A DNA stretch of 64,000 nt from Agriotes lineatus (taxonomy: Eukaryota > Arthropoda > Insecta > Coleoptera > Elateridae). Positions within the stretch are counted from its first letter, which is position 1. Each line of letters opens with the position of its first letter. Made by a program: the position numbers and the translations under genes. Location of the stretch: positions 45,587,763-45,651,762 of the forward strand of contig OW679202.1 in the NCBI GenBank assembly GCA_940337035.1, written 5' to 3'. The notes under the pieces are model-generated. The model was not told the origin of the DNA and did not search any database. It was given only the letters and a program-made list of their open reading frames with translations. Below are positions 35,707 to 48,612 of this stretch, in pieces.

Positions 35707-36553
35707 TTCTTACATCCCTCGCCTAAAAGACGAAGGAAATGTTGTAATCACGAAAAATTATTCGAGGTTTCTTCAGAATTTCACATTTCAGGGTTCCTAG
35801 ATGACGAAAAACAGGTTTTCTCAATTCCGTATGTCGATCTGTTTGTCTGCCTGTTGGCGGTATAACTCAAAAACTATTTGTTGGAGGAAGACGGTGTTTT
35901 GCATGCATATTATATGTCTACCTGGCATGAAACTGAGAAAGTTTCTGAGAAGTATATATAGGGTGAGCACCTTAAAAAAATAGAATGTTGTATATTTTTG
36001 CTTTATCTGAGAAATAGATACAAGTAATAATTTGCACATAGTTCAGGCTTTATCATTGGTGAAAATGAGACCTAACAGATACAGAGTAAACATCACAAAC
36101 TGGACAGAATAGTATGGTGCTTTATAACGCAGCAGAAACTCATCCACTTCAAGCATGCCAGTGGTTCAGTTATTCTAGCGGCGAAGCGCGGAGTGCGAAT
36201 CCCAGCGGACTATATTTTTACTTCCCTCATCTAAAAAATGAAGGAATTTTTTATTTACTAAAAATAAAAGTAATACTTTGCACAGGGTTCAATCTTTACC
36301 ATTGGCGAAAATGAGACCTTACAGATGCAGGGTAAACATCACAAGTAGGGCAGAATAATATGGTGCGTTATAAAGCAGCACAAATTCGTCAAACTCGAAC
36401 AGCGCGTGGCTCAGTTATCCTAGCGGCGAACATGATACTGACTCGAATTATTCGCCTCGGAGCGCGGAGTTCGAATCCCAGCGGACTACATTTTTTAATT
36501 TGCAAATTGATCAAATTCGCGCATGGGAAGTTCCGTGTAAACCCATCTATAGA
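35707..36553 (+). repeat. HINE-like composite repeat inserted in Jockey LINE (second)
   Basis: Starts ttacatccctcgcctaaaag with the paired arm agacgaaggaa. It has a short GTCT-rich tract near 35828-35850, then a tRNA-like module at 36155-36212 ending gcgaatcccagcgg. This is directly followed at about 36213 by another 5' hairpin (acttccctcatct). A second tRNA-like module at about 36400-36480 has the B box gagttcgaatccc. The copy ends with a degenerate terminal motif gggaagttccgtgtaaac near 36526. It appears to be a copy within a copy. Confidence 0.6.
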
Positions 36554-37500
36554 TATTCTCTATATGGTCCCTTGTTTGACGCCATCTTCTTCTGGCCTGT
36601 CTTTTGAGTTGTACTAGTTCTCTGATTCTACTGGATAGTTATTACTCATTGTTTTATTGGCTATCTCTTTGGTATTATTCCAGGCGACAGTCTGTACATG
36701 GATAAACTTTTCGAATTTTATTTCTAATTGTTGTTTAGTTTTCAGTTTGATTTTATCTTCCAACTGAGTGGTTAGAGTCTATATCAATAAAATTTATAAA
36801 AATATTCCTTTCTATGAAGACATCTAAGCTATGAGTATTTTGTTTTAGTTAGTAGACCAGAATGTCGCATTACCTGTCCTATGGTAATTGCAAAGTTTAT
36901 TTCAATTCGTTGTTGTTGTTTTGGATTTCCAAGCCACATGTTTGACAGTGATATTTCTACCCACGGTAAATCTCTTATCTTAAGTGTTGCAGGAACTTCT
37001 TGGTAGTTTAACTTCTTGGGGTTTTATGTTGTTTGCTCATTTCGTTCAAATGCCGAGTTATCACTACAGCCCTATATGTTCTGCATATGAGACTCCACGT
37101 GATACTTTATGTTGGGGCTTGGTGCTCTTTTATTTGAGTTAAACGTCTCTTTTTCAGTTATTTTGCTATTTCGCAACTTTTGTAATTATCGGGATGCGTG
37201 GCTTAGCAATTAGAGCACTTTGGTTTGGCCTTAGTTTATTACAGTGTGTATATTTAAAACAAATGGTTTGTTGTTCCACCATATGGCCATTTCTCTGGCA
37301 TTTTTTGCACTGCGAAAACAGTTTGTTATTTCTGAGCGCTTCAGTTTCACTTTTCATGTGACACAAGTACTACATCGAAATTTTTGTATTGATAGTTTCT
37401 ATATTATTTCATATCTGTGTCACTCCAATCCACACCCGTTCATATTTTTGGCCAGGTCTTTGTATTCAAATTTTATGCCTATGTTGATTTTCAATTAATT

Positions 37501-40500
37501 ATTATTCGTTATATTGACACTGAAGTTAATGATTTATGTTGTTGTAATCTAAGAATTATTCGTGTTGGTTTCAATATATTTGTGATTTTTTTAAACACAG
37601 CGTCGCTGTTACAATAAAATAAAAACTGAAGGCCACAACTTTACCCATAAAATAAGCTAGCCCTGAGAAATAATATTAAACTAAATATCAACGCCAATAA
37701 AGGAATATAATAGAAAATTCAATCACAAAAACAAGGTAATGGTAATATCAAGTCAGCCAGCCAGATGTAGGCTTGAACTAGGACACAAAATAATAAACAT
37801 TATTAAATTTATATATTTAGTGATCGATATAACAAGTGATCGAAATTTAACTTTCAATAGGCAATGACATGGAGCATGGCTAAATAAATATATAACACTT
37901 CGGACACATAAAGGACGTAGTGCTAGTCTAAAAGTAAAAGAACAAGAAATTGTATATTAACTTGTCTGATTTGGATCACGGAAAAAAAAGTTCGCGTGGT
38001 GGAAATGAAAGTCAGACCGGATCAGATACTATCATAAATAGTAATTTAAGAAACGAAAACTTCATAGGCTTGTGCTTTTATAGTTGATAGTTTGCGAGTT
38101 TGATAGTATATTCGAATAATGAGATCTTTTGAGACTTATTTTTAAATATGTACACATTCCATGACGATATTTTTAAAGACAACTGACGATACTATTGACT
38201 GAAAATGCCATATGTACAAGCCTCTGTTATAGAAACAAATCTTTCCGCTTTCCTCAAAACATGAGGCAACATTACTCTTTACTATACGAAAATCCACCGC
38301 CTCCACATTCCAAAAAAAGTTTTTTATGATATTGATCTGTTCTTTTCCAATTTGGTCCTTGATTTCACTAATATAACACTGTTCCACTGGTGTAAGGAAC
38401 ACTGTACCAATTCATTAAGTATGAATAATAAACATAGTATTGGTGTAAGGATTATGTAGGCTTCTCCATGCATATGTTGGCCTACCACCAAACATGGATT
38501 TAACACGCGTGTTTATTACAGCAATGTCGATGTAACTAAAGTGTTCTCTGGCAGTTGCTTTGTAACGCAATACCAATTTATTGGCTGGTCATGTGTATGT
38601 GCTGAAAGGTAGCAATGGTCTAATAGTATGATTATCTTCACATTTGTTACGTTCTTTTTTAAAACAAAGATACATTTAATATTACTTGGGAGGGCAGGTG
38701 TCATTGACATACTTTGTTTACAGATGGCCGTTTTTAACTCCATTATGGTAATACGATGAAAATGTTTAAAAATACATAGACTCTTAAGAGCAGTTTAAAA
38801 ATGGTCAGAAAGTTCCACCTGTGCATAATGTAGCGTGCTATTATAGTTCGACTTTTCCGTGAGCAGACAGCTCCTGAAGAAAAAGAGAACATTAAACTTG
38901 ACGATTAAGTACCTGCAAACGACCAGGTGTAGAGTTGCTCTCAGCATTTAAAAAAGCGGGAGCGCTTGCAAACCAGAGTTCACGACACAAATCGCTACGT
39001 AATAAAATTGGTTTCCTAATTGCATCCTCTACATTTAAATGAGCCTTAATTAGCAGTCAATAGAACCTCCGCGAACCTACTGGGAAACATGGGTAATTCT
39101 CATTTATTTCCCAGTAGTGCACCTGTTGGCATTGCAACTTCCTTCCTTAAAATTAAAAACACCAGGGCGACAGTTTCTGATTAAAACGAGCAGTTTCTTT
39201 AGAAACTACTTTAAAATTAATATTTTCCCTACATGTGAAATTTAAAGTTCGAACATTGAAGCCGTAAGTAATTGAAGTGTCGATCCATGAGTTGCTAGCT
39301 CGTTTAGTTCAAAAACGGCCATTTGAAATTTTATGTAAAATTGCTAACCCTAACGTTTCTGATTTTTTCCTATGGATAAGAGCGTCAACAGGAAAGCTGC
39401 TTCACTGTTTTCTGGAAAGGTTAGAAATTCATATTTGACTATGCATTTAGAACAAGTCAAATTCGTTGTATTTTTTAGTAGTTCAAACTACCACCAGCAA
39501 ACATTATGAACATGACATAGTCCGAAACATTTATTACCTGCATAAGGCCTTGTAACGTATTGTAGTTATAGATTTAATTCAATTTGGCCTGCTTATTTGC
39601 TTCTAATACATTTAAATGGACCATAGTCGTTGACTGAATCTTTTCAAAAGTAGGTCATCCGTAACAATGAAACGAATTTAAGTCGGGTTTGATTCAAGCC
39701 GGGCATCTATCACTTCAATCAAAAGAATTTTGAGCAGCAATTTAGCGGGACACATTTCTTATCTCTATAGAGGGCTAGATGAGGGGCTTTTTCTTATCGT
39801 TTCTTAACACTAAAACTTACTAGCACTGCCAACTACAATCTTGCGGATTCTGACAAATCTAATGCGGAGCTGATCTGGGATAGTGAAACGGAATAAGAAA
39901 CGAGATTGTTACTAACTGTGGAAGGAAATGGGCTATTCGGACTAAAATTTCAAATGTATCCCCTTCAGCTATTGATCATCATTAGCGGTAAAAGGTCGGT
40001 TTATTAAATGTAAAGAATTTGGCGAAAGTACTTTTGGTATGGTAACTGAATTATCAACTTCTACAGCTGAAAGTAAAATGATTCGTTGAGACACATGGAA
40101 TTGTCCGAGCTTCCTCTTTTACATTAACATTTAAAAAATGTTACGAGAATAGATTTTACATACGCCATCTAGTTATCGCCCGTAGGTATATTTAATTTGC
40201 ATAGTCAGATTAAGGTAATACCTTCTAATCAGTACTCTTATAACAGCTTATGGTCATAATATGCATAGGAATTTCCAGTTATATTCTGTCCAGATAATAA
40301 GTTTAATGTTGATCGTCATATAGATACAAACACAATTATTAAAAACATAAAGACGTATAAAATGTCCAGTTTTACTGTTGCGGTTGTATCTATTATTTGA
40401 TACATCGTCACCAGCGTCTTCCATAATCTGGTATTTGATATGTTTAGAGATCCTCAACATTTCCCAATTACTGTATCCCACAACAAAAAATGTAAAACGT

Positions 40501-40950
40501 AAGACGTTGTGCTAAAAAGTGTGCAATAACAAGATCTGAAACCTACAATAGTTTATCGGTATCCACCTAACTATGACTAATGTATCTATGTACTGTACAA
40601 AACAGAATTACTAGGTAAACAATTGTGACAGAACTCGATGATTTCGTCAAAAGGGGACAAATAGTCAATTTCTTAGTATATGTTGATTTCTAAATAAATT
40701 TAAATAGTCAGCAATATGCACTCGCTTAAAGCAGTGGCAGCCAACCCATGCACGCAACGTGCAACTTTCGATGTAGATAATCTTGAACATGCTACTCCAC
40801 CTTAACCTAACCGAGGACCTCTTTCACGATTGCCAGAGAGGTTTAAAAAATTATGGATCTCTGTATGCTTTACATAAAATATTACGAAAGAAAAGAAAAC
40901 TATTGTTACATAACGGAAACATGTTATATTATGAATAGACAATGGTCTCC
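37501..40950. other. No recognised gene
   Basis: Minus-strand open frames at 38142-38402 and 38516-38743 have protein-like composition but match no family I can name and show no start, splice or polyA context. A short hairpin (ctactgggaaa / tttcccagtag) sits near 39078-39118. The rest is AT-rich and unassigned. Confidence 0.45.
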
Positions 40951-40959
40951 TGTGTAAAA

Positions 40960-41278
40960 CTGCAAGCTTGCAACCTTGAACGATAAATAGCTTCTTTATA
41001 TGAATTGCAAGTCTGCAACCTTGAACGCACGTGGCTTCCTGTCTCACGCTCCCTTTTAGAGATAACGCTTATCTTAGCTGATTAGGCATAGTATATATAC
41101 TAGTAGCTTGCACTTCTAAGTTAAGCTCCAGTCAGTCGATAAGTTCCATTGTGTTCGTATCATAGCTAGATGTAAGAAATTGTCCGGCGGCTAGCTGTGT
41201 GCTTCCAATGTTATATTTCATTGTAAAATAAAAATAAACGTTTTTTAAAAAGTCGTTTCGGCGGCCTTTTAATAAAAC
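40960..41278 (+). mobile_element. LTR 3' portion of an errantivirus-like (Gypsy-type) retrotransposon
   Basis: Ends aataaaact immediately before a primer-binding site. It contains a TATA-like tagtatatatactag near 41089, an initiator-like ccagtcagtcgata near 41129 and a polyA signal region (aaataaaaataaac) near 41228. A tandem repeat in the presumed U3, gcaagcttgcaaccttgaac and gcaagtctgcaaccttgaac, begins at about 40962 and 41007. The LTR start was not identified, so its full length is unknown. This follows the order U3, TATA, R, polyA, U5 expected of an LTR. Confidence 0.65.
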
Positions 41279-41766
41279 TGGCGCAGTCGTTCGGATTTGT
41301 GGAGGAAAACCTGGAAAACTACAAACATCGAGTCGACCAGCAACTTTCCTTGAGGTTCAGCTCTTTGCCACAAATCGAAACCTACCACCCAGCGGATCTT
41401 CGGACATCTCCAACAGGGACAAACATCGCCCGATCGTGAGAAGCGCCCGTCGACCCAGCTCCTGCTCCTCCGTGGTTATTGGAACCATCTGGTCATTGGG
41501 ACCACTCTTGATCATTGGGATCAGTCTCTGGTATTGGCAACGTCAACAACGACGACCCCAGGACAACTTTTGGATAACGCTCTAGCGCAAAGCTGGACTA
41601 TCCAAGTCGGACTTCAGGACCTCTGTGCAGGCCAGCCGACATCAATAGGATCGACGCATCCTTTTTTTTTGAAGACAACAGGACGTAGCTTGATCGCACG
41701 CCGTTCGTCAATTTTAACGCACAATGTAAGTGCATATTTTTATAATAATTTTCAAGCTTTAGAGAA
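41279..41766 (+). mobile_element. Primer-binding site and leader of the LTR retrotransposon
   Basis: The site tggcgcagtcg at 41279-41289 is the tRNA-Ser-type primer-binding site known from Drosophila 17.6/297-group elements, overlapping the last T of the LTR as in that group. It is followed by about 480 bp of non-coding leader with short repeated attggga units at about 41477-41525, and a splice-donor-like acaatgtaagt near 41721. The sequence then runs into an assembly gap, so gag is not seen. Retrotransposon replication uses a host tRNA annealed here. Confidence 0.7.
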
Positions 41767-41789
41767 NNNNNNNNNNNNNNNNNNNNNNN
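41767..41789. other. Assembly gap (23 N)
   Basis: Run of N. The left side is an LTR-element leader and the right side a LINE fragment, so true gap content and size are unknown and continuity is not assured. Confidence 0.99.
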
Positions 41790-42085
41790 TAGACAGTCTA
41801 CTGCTGTTATATAACCAAGGAAGCTCTTGTCAAAAATCAGATAGACTACTGCAGCTTCTCGCATCGAGCATGTATAGTATACAAAAACTGGTGTGCCTCG
41901 TTATAATAAGTGATATGCGCTCAGCACCTACTGCAGTAATGGAAGTTATACTATGCTTAACTCCTCTAGATATTTTCACAGAGGGGGCTGCATTGGGTAC
42001 TTTACATAAATTGCATTCTATGGGGTTTCTGCATAATAAAATAATGCGTAGCAGACATCCGATCATCCCAACTGATACAGTCTAA
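41790..42085 (+). pseudogene. LINE ORF2 thumb / RNase H-proximal fragment (R1- or Loa-like)
   Basis: The open stretch carries LVCLVIISDMRSAPTAVMEV then LDIFTEGAALGTL, which corresponds to the block CLxITGAMRTxPTAAMEVLLGLxPL of R1/Loa-like LINE ORF2 between thumb and RNase H. The left side is lost in the gap. It ends at a stop at 42085 without an RNase H domain. Confidence 0.65.
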
Positions 42086-42261
42086 AGAACACCTCTTCTT
42101 GGGGTGCAAACAAATCACATGTTTCACATATTTGTCTTTGACTGTTCTATAAACATAAACTTAGGCATACTTTTTGATCTCTTGGTACTCACAACCATCT
42201 TCCAGGCTGAGGTGGTTGATGTGATGCATTAGCGGTAAAACCATTAAAATAACGGGTGTTC

Positions 42262-42471
42262 ATTTAAATTCGTAATCAGAGTCACCTGTCATACCTGTTT
42301 TACGTTTGGCAGTACTGGAAACATTCGAGATTTGCAGGATAATATTTGCATCAGCCTGTGTCAAATAACAAACAAAACCTAATCTACTAACCTTGAATTT
42401 GACATAGACTGACACTTCAGTACTGCCAAACGTATAACACGTATCATAGACGACTCTGATTGCGAATTGAA
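42262..42471. mobile_element. Foldback element with inverted repeats of about 52 bp
   Basis: The left arm runs from about 42262 (atttaaattcgtaatcagag) to acgtttggcagtactg at 42302-42317. The right arm runs from cagtactgccaaacgt at 42418-42433 to ctctgattgcgaattgaaat near 42470. The inner 16 bp are a perfect complement. The loop of about 100 bp is non-coding. No target duplication identified. Confidence 0.6.
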
Positions 42472-42599
42472 ATAAATATATAGAGATAGCAGAGCGACGA
42501 TGCTGGCACTGAATGGTTGTAAAATCATTTTGAGACTGCCCAGCAGGCATACGTACGTGTAAAATACTTCGAACAGACGTTGACGTAGTTGAAAAGACG

Positions 42600-43770
42600 T
42601 CATTCGTTGAAAATTAAACCTTGAATTTTAGTCAAACGGTTAACGTATTTTTCTCAACCCAAATTAGACGTAGATTTTATTATATAGTACTGTCTACGTA
42701 TTTATATTGTTCATTAACCGTTTTGGCTACAACGTTTATTAAACGTGATTATATGACCCCGATATATCGTTGATTTTAGGAGCTTTTTCAACCACCAGTT
42801 AATGTAAAACATAAAGATTACGTTATAAAAACATGAAAATTTAACATTCTCAACATAACGTTTAAATAACATTACTATAAAACGCTTTTTAGATTAGTAG
42901 TCGACTGTTAATGTCGATATAACGTTGTTAAAACAACGTGGTAATGATGTTTTTACGTTGTTGATTTTAAATGGCCTTTTAGACCAGCAGTTAATATTAA
43001 CGAAGACATGACGTTTGTAAAAACACAAAAACCTAAAAATTTTCACATTACGTTAAAATAACTTGAATATAAACCGCCTTCTAGATAAGTAGCCAACTCT
43101 ACCGTAAGTTTAATTTGTTTCCCATTTAAGATACAACAGCTGTCGACTTTGGGTGTTGAAGTAGCTACCCGATCTGTTTTGAGATTTTGTTTATCAACTG
43201 ACGTCTCCTACTTATTCTATTGGGCTGCCGCAATACAGATTATTCAGAAAAGAGTGACGTCCTCCTGTCGCTTGACGTAAATAGAATGTCAATTTTATAT
43301 CAAATAATACGTCGTTTCAATGTAAACAACAAGTTGAAGTGACGTGCGTAACGTGCTTCTAACGCTAACACTTAATTAAAAATGGACGTTAATAAAATGT
43401 CGTTTTAACGTATAAAGCACGTACATTTTTTTGTTGAAAAGGCAACGACGTTACAACGTTAACATATGAGTAAAAATTGTGCAGTAACATAACGTTCAAA
43501 AGACCTCCGAGTGGCAACCAAACGTAAAAAATAGTCGGCAACAATGTTGAAAACCTAAGTGTTTTGGATCGCATCATAAACGTCTACAGACAGCAGTCGT
43601 GTTTGGTCATGCTTTAATTAACATTAAGAGACCGTCACATGCTAACGTAGAATCAACCACATAACGTTAACAAATTGGTTAATTTTTGAGACACTTTGAC
43701 GTTAATTTTACGTCTGGTCCAAAGTTGTGTTTTAACGTTAGTTCAACGTGTCTGTACACACTGGGTGGTA
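42600..43770. repeat. AACGTT-rich repeat region with diverged tandem units
   Basis: ACGTT/AACGT and TTAACG words occur at short intervals on both strands across about 1.1 kb, unlike any other part of the window. Two diverged tandem units of about 190 bp start near 42770 and 42960 (each begins ttgatttta, then cc(a/t)..ccag(t/c)agttaat). The right edge reads tgtgtgtacaga-like on the minus strand (gtctgtacacactgggtgg near 43750). It may be a non-autonomous DNA transposon built from many copies of a short motif, or a decayed satellite. Confidence 0.5.
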
Positions 43771-46700
43771 GATCAATTCCATCAAAAACTGGTAAACATT
43801 TCAAAGAAACAAGGTGGTTGAACTTATTTGGGTGAAAATACATGACGAGAATTAAGGTAATGAAAGAGCCTCGAAGGTATACTTCCGTTGTCAAGATGAA
43901 CTCTCAATGCCTTAAACACTGAAATGACCCACCAACAGTATATACGCAGATGATCAGATTCAAAAGCTGCAGGCGAGCGAAAGCAGCTATCCCAGAGTGT
44001 TCTCTTAAAGTGGCTAAATATTGCATGCAACTGTCCTGAAAGAATCTAAAAACTTTAGTAGGACATTTTTGTTACCATAGTAGAATAGTAGATTATAAGC
44101 ACATGCAATCATGCATACTATAAAACTTATGACGGTCCTGCATGTCTTGGATGTAACTATGATTTTGGAGTTTTCCAAGGTTAATGTCATTATGTAGCGA
44201 ACGGCTTCCAAGATGAACCGTGTCATTGTTGAGGTTTAAGTAGATGTAGATATAGATAGAAGATAGATGTAACTATGGCCAGGAGACCTATGCACATATA
44301 CTTTGTCACTGTTCAGCACTAGTTTGTATTAAATGGTTCATGTTAGGGAACTTCTGGCCTCCGTATTAGAGTCACATTATTAGTTGACATCCTCAAATTC
44401 AACTGTAGGGTTGGGTGGTTAGAAGCGCAGTGAGGTATGTGAGTAGTATCTTTTGCCGGTATGATGGGCTAAATCCTACGTGCTAGTGTATCAATTCACC
44501 TACAATTTTATATAAAATTTAGAAGTAGCTGTGCCGACTAGTTATTGGGATCTAGGGTTTACACATGTAATAATCAGATACGTAGGCACTGACTGTGAGA
44601 TTGCAGAGTTTAGTATAAAGCCAATAACTCAACGAATATATAGTTTTAATGATTATTCAGGAAACTCTGCTTAATAAAATGCCCATCATCGCCTTTAAAT
44701 ATCTGATTCGAAAAACACTTGCCTATGTGGTTACTCACATATGATAATAAAATATGTTTCAAAATCATTGAAGCATTAACGTATTTGAGATCCAATGCTG
44801 GGATATTGAAACTAAATAATAATAATACTAATAGCCTCTGCTCTTTTTCTTTGAACTTACAGATTATTTAACCAAATGAAGACATTGTATAAAAGATGAA
44901 AAGATAGGAACACTATTTCAGGTTCAGAAAAGGATATTCTACATGATGATGACTTCAGCAAAGTGTTAGAACAATTTTAATAAATATATGTTTAAAATGA
45001 AACAAATAAACTTGGAAATTTAACATTACATCCTCTGCAAAGCCTATGCATGGAACCAGCGATTATTTTTATCTCCATAGCTTTTGGACCTATATTTCCT
45101 TCAAGTATTCCAATATTGTGGTACCGTTGAACTCTTCAGGCTATAAGCTTTCAATTGATATCAAATTGCAGACAAATATGACTTCTATTAAACCAAATTA
45201 TTTAAAAATCGAATATGAACAATGATTCAAGAATTAGTAGCCATAAAATAGCATTTGTTCTGCTGATAGCGAAGAAGGTTAATGAATGATCAAAAGTATG
45301 CAGGTGATAAACAATATCTGTAGAAACGCTAACAGGTGATCTGAACTTTATGCACATACAAACTGTTGAGAACTTCTGTCTATACTTTGCCATAAGGTTT
45401 ACATTGTTTTATTTTTCCTGTACTGAATTCTCACCGTGAGATAGTAAATTATCATAAATAACTGTTTGGGTATGGAACTGGTACAATTTCTAATAGAAGA
45501 AATAAAAGTTTTAAGTAAGTTTATGTACTACAATATTTTTAGAGCTATTTGTTCGACGGAAAATTATCTTAGGTTTTAAATCTTTTCTGTAGGGCATACT
45601 GTATATGTTTCAGCAAAGTAGACCATCCACGTAAGCTGTGCGTTGTTCAAAATCTCGTTGGGAGTATTGAATGGATATATAAGCCCTATAAATCACGTAG
45701 CTATAAGTAACAAATTGCAAAAAAAAATGATGTTGAATGAAAGAGCACTGTCGTTGATGGAGATTACAAATTTGCCTTGAGCGCTTCATTCAGGCTGAGC
45801 TTCCGTTTAGGAGTTAGCCCGCTAGATGGTAGTTTTTCAATTTCAAATCGGTTTAGCGGTTATTACGGCGTATCTTGTGGGCATAATCGGGAGGTAATTG
45901 TGAGTAATTCGGGCCGGGAAGTACCTACTGCAAAATACGATTTACAGATTTATTTTTCAATTACGCTTCCTTTGCTTCCATTCGTTATAACCGAGGGCTG
46001 GTTCTACATTTTGTCGAGGGTTCTTCGCAAATTACAGTTCGCAGCTCGACGGTTTCCAAAATTTCAAGTTTTTTATATAAGCGGGCGACGTAATAATTAG
46101 CTTCGTTTCCGTTCTGTATTTTCAGTTAAAAATTCAACAACCTTTCCAAACTACCTTCTTAACTTCCGTCATGAATATCCCAATTTGTTGCCAGTTTAAT
46201 TTATATCAAACCGGTCTCGACATAATAAAGTTACGGCAGCCGAGCTCAAATAAATCCCTGATAAATATAAGGCCGAGCTCTTACACAATTAACGAACCGC
46301 GAGCAACTTGTTATCCTATTTGAATAACTCACCATATCATTTTTAAATTACCAAGTATTTTATCACGCAGAACGCTAGATTTATTGCCGCCGAGAATTGT
46401 TTTGGACTGCAAACTGAATAGTTGAAATTTACTGCAGTTTCCGAACAGTTATAAATTATCTACATTGGGAAGTTTCTGAGAAGTTTTACTTACATTTTCA
46501 TAACAAATGAAAGATTAATTTTTAATTACACTTCCTTACAGTTACTACAAAGCAAATAAATCTCCGCTATGAACGTGAGTCTATTTCAAAATAATTTAAC
46601 GTTTTAGGTTTAAGAAAGGAATCTTCACCTTTTCAAAAAACTTATCAGTCATGTTAAAATTACACAGTAAGAAGTAATTTTTGGTTTGGGAATAAAAATT

Positions 46701-47459
46701 TAGTGTTTACTATTTTTAAGTTCCTATTTTTTATAATAGACGGTTAGTTTATTTGAATACTTTTTAAATTGTTGCAGGTATGATATTAATATGCGTATAA
46801 ATAGTTTAATAATTTGTAATTATTAGTCGATTAAGGCAACTCGCATTCATTCATCCTTAAAAATAACCACCGAATTCTAAAAATTGTATACGCAATGTGG
46901 GAGTCCTGACTACATCGTTACAAAACGAAGAGAAAATCCAATTCCATCTACGAAAAACTCCATAAATATTGTAATTCGCAGTGCAATCACATCATCCTGA
47001 TGTAAAAGGATTTGTTTTAAATTGCTCTTTTATGAACATTGAATCATTTCAATGTGAGTTTGTCTCTTCCGGCGAGACCTATTTATTGACAAACCTTTGA
47101 AAATGTATCCTAATTTGTTAAACAGTAATCTATTTTTATAGTATTCCATCAAACGGTTAAAATTAGAAAAGTAAATTGAGCTGTAATGTATAACACATTT
47201 ATTCAAGCTGAAGCAGATGGAAATGAGATAATTGATGTGAGTTTAAAAAATTTTCATCTAATTCTCGCCCGTATCGTCGATACATTCATCGATTAAATAA
47301 ATTCTGACTTCTTCAATATAGAAGAATTTACGGTTTCTAAATGTTAAGAATTAGACCAATTAAAAATAAAATTAAGACAGTTAAAATTAAGTATTTAAGT
47401 TACAAACATTGAAACTGGATACAGTAAGTTAACTCTAATGTTATATATGGAGATATAAT
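43771..47459. other. No recognised gene
   Basis: AT-rich sequence with a small GATA-like microsatellite near 44240-44270. An open frame at 45777-46100 has no recognised domain. Part of 45780-47100 lacks repeat features and may be single-copy host DNA. Confidence 0.45.
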
Positions 47460-48612
47460 ATTTTTGAGCTATATGTTTATACACAGCAGAGGTACAAGCA
47501 ACAACATTAGGATACCAACTGGCAATAATGAAAAATATGATAAAACAACAGCTGTACTAGTACAAAGAGCCAAAAAGTAAATACAAGGAAAGGACGGTTG
47601 CATACAAGTATTAAGAGACAGATGTAAATCCGCGGAGAAGTATTTTAGAATTAACAGAGAGCAAGAGAAGAAAATATCAGGAACAAGAAAAATAGCGAAA
47701 CAAATGTGCAAAATATTGATTATTAAGAAGAAGACGATAGGAAACTTGGAAGAAATGTTTACAAACAAAGAAAAAAGTTTCTACCAGGACGTGAGGAAAA
47801 CAAAAAAGAAATTAGCACCAATGGTAAGATTTTGTAAAAATAAAGAGCATGGTGGAAATTCTGAATGAGCAAGAAGAAGGAAACACTGATAATGAACAGG
47901 AAGAAAGAGAAGTCGAACCGGCTACTCCAGTGAAGATATAGCATACACGATATTAGATAAGGAAATCAAAGGGAGAATTAATATGTACTCGTAAAACAAT
48001 TTGGGCGAGTACCAGTGCAGTTTCAGGCTAATAGATCACTGGTAGATAAAATACTCTTAACAAATACAAAGCAAATGTATTAGCACAACATCGACATCTA
48101 CGCAATGTTAATAGATTTCGACCAGAGATGCATACTCCCATCAAATTAATAAGGTTAACGAGATAACACTAAATTATACTGAAAACAAAATAGGTATCCA
48201 TGGGACCACATCAACAACTTTCAAGATATCAAAAGGACTATGCCAGGGAAATCCATTGATACCAGATCTTTTCAATATGGTCTATATAGTATAGTATATA
48301 AATAGAAAGTGTTGTACATTAACCAATATCATCAATGTCTTACATATGCCCACGATGTAACTATTTTGGCAATAACACAAAAGGAGTTACGAATGGCAGT
48401 AAATAACTGAAAGGAAGCAAGAAATATGGGCTGAACAATAAACCAACACAAAACAAAATTCATTAAAATGGGAAAAGGGGTGAAATGCATAATAAAGCAG
48501 CAAATAGAAACCTACAAAAATAAGAAATTAGTGTACGAAAAAGTGAAAGAATTCATATTCCTAGGAACCATAGTAACAAAACAAAAGTGCAAAAATAAAG
48601 AATTGAGGGGCT
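47460..48612 (+). pseudogene. LINE ORF2 relic, RT palm
   Basis: Plus-strand blocks: SRSLVDKILL-like residues near 48020 (usual GFRxxRSTxDQI), HNIDIYAMLIDFD near 48085, SKGLCQGNPLIPDLFN near 48226, then a degraded catalytic box AHDVTILAITQKELR near 48350. It continues with TINQHKTKFIKMG near 48437 and VKEFIFLGTIVTK near 48543. YADD has become HAHD-like, so it is inactive. It ends abruptly at about 48612. Confidence 0.7.

Larger units (their letters stand above)
33560..37500 (-). pseudogene. Jockey-clade LINE relic, ORF1 to ORF2, interrupted twice
   Basis: Reading right to left: an ORF1 nucleocapsid-like region at about 37470-37166 with the zinc-knuckle stretch SQCKKCQRNGHM. The ORF2 linker IRELVQLKRQARRRWRQTRD lies near 36620-36560. 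It resumes at 35700 with KIQQLKMEAQKLKK then SYIENLTASK and SLWKAT. It resumes again at 34492 with VAGFDLIIRKQLPRKGIATLTYL, EKLGEPPNEVK near 34355, and FEKLLVKIMK-type residues near 34280. A C-terminal WYIRNNNLHRHLGTP then HELRLCRLPSVEAL lies at 33720-33570. The two breaks are HINE-like repeats (34493-35550 and 35707-36553). The YADD box is not found. The block order is that of Jockey elements. Confidence 0.75.

Noticed and set aside
38516..38743. Minus-strand open frame resembling the YSDxCGGQN family
   Set aside because: Length and position superficially fit, but the diagnostic Asp-Cys-Gly-Gly-Gln-Asn core is absent.
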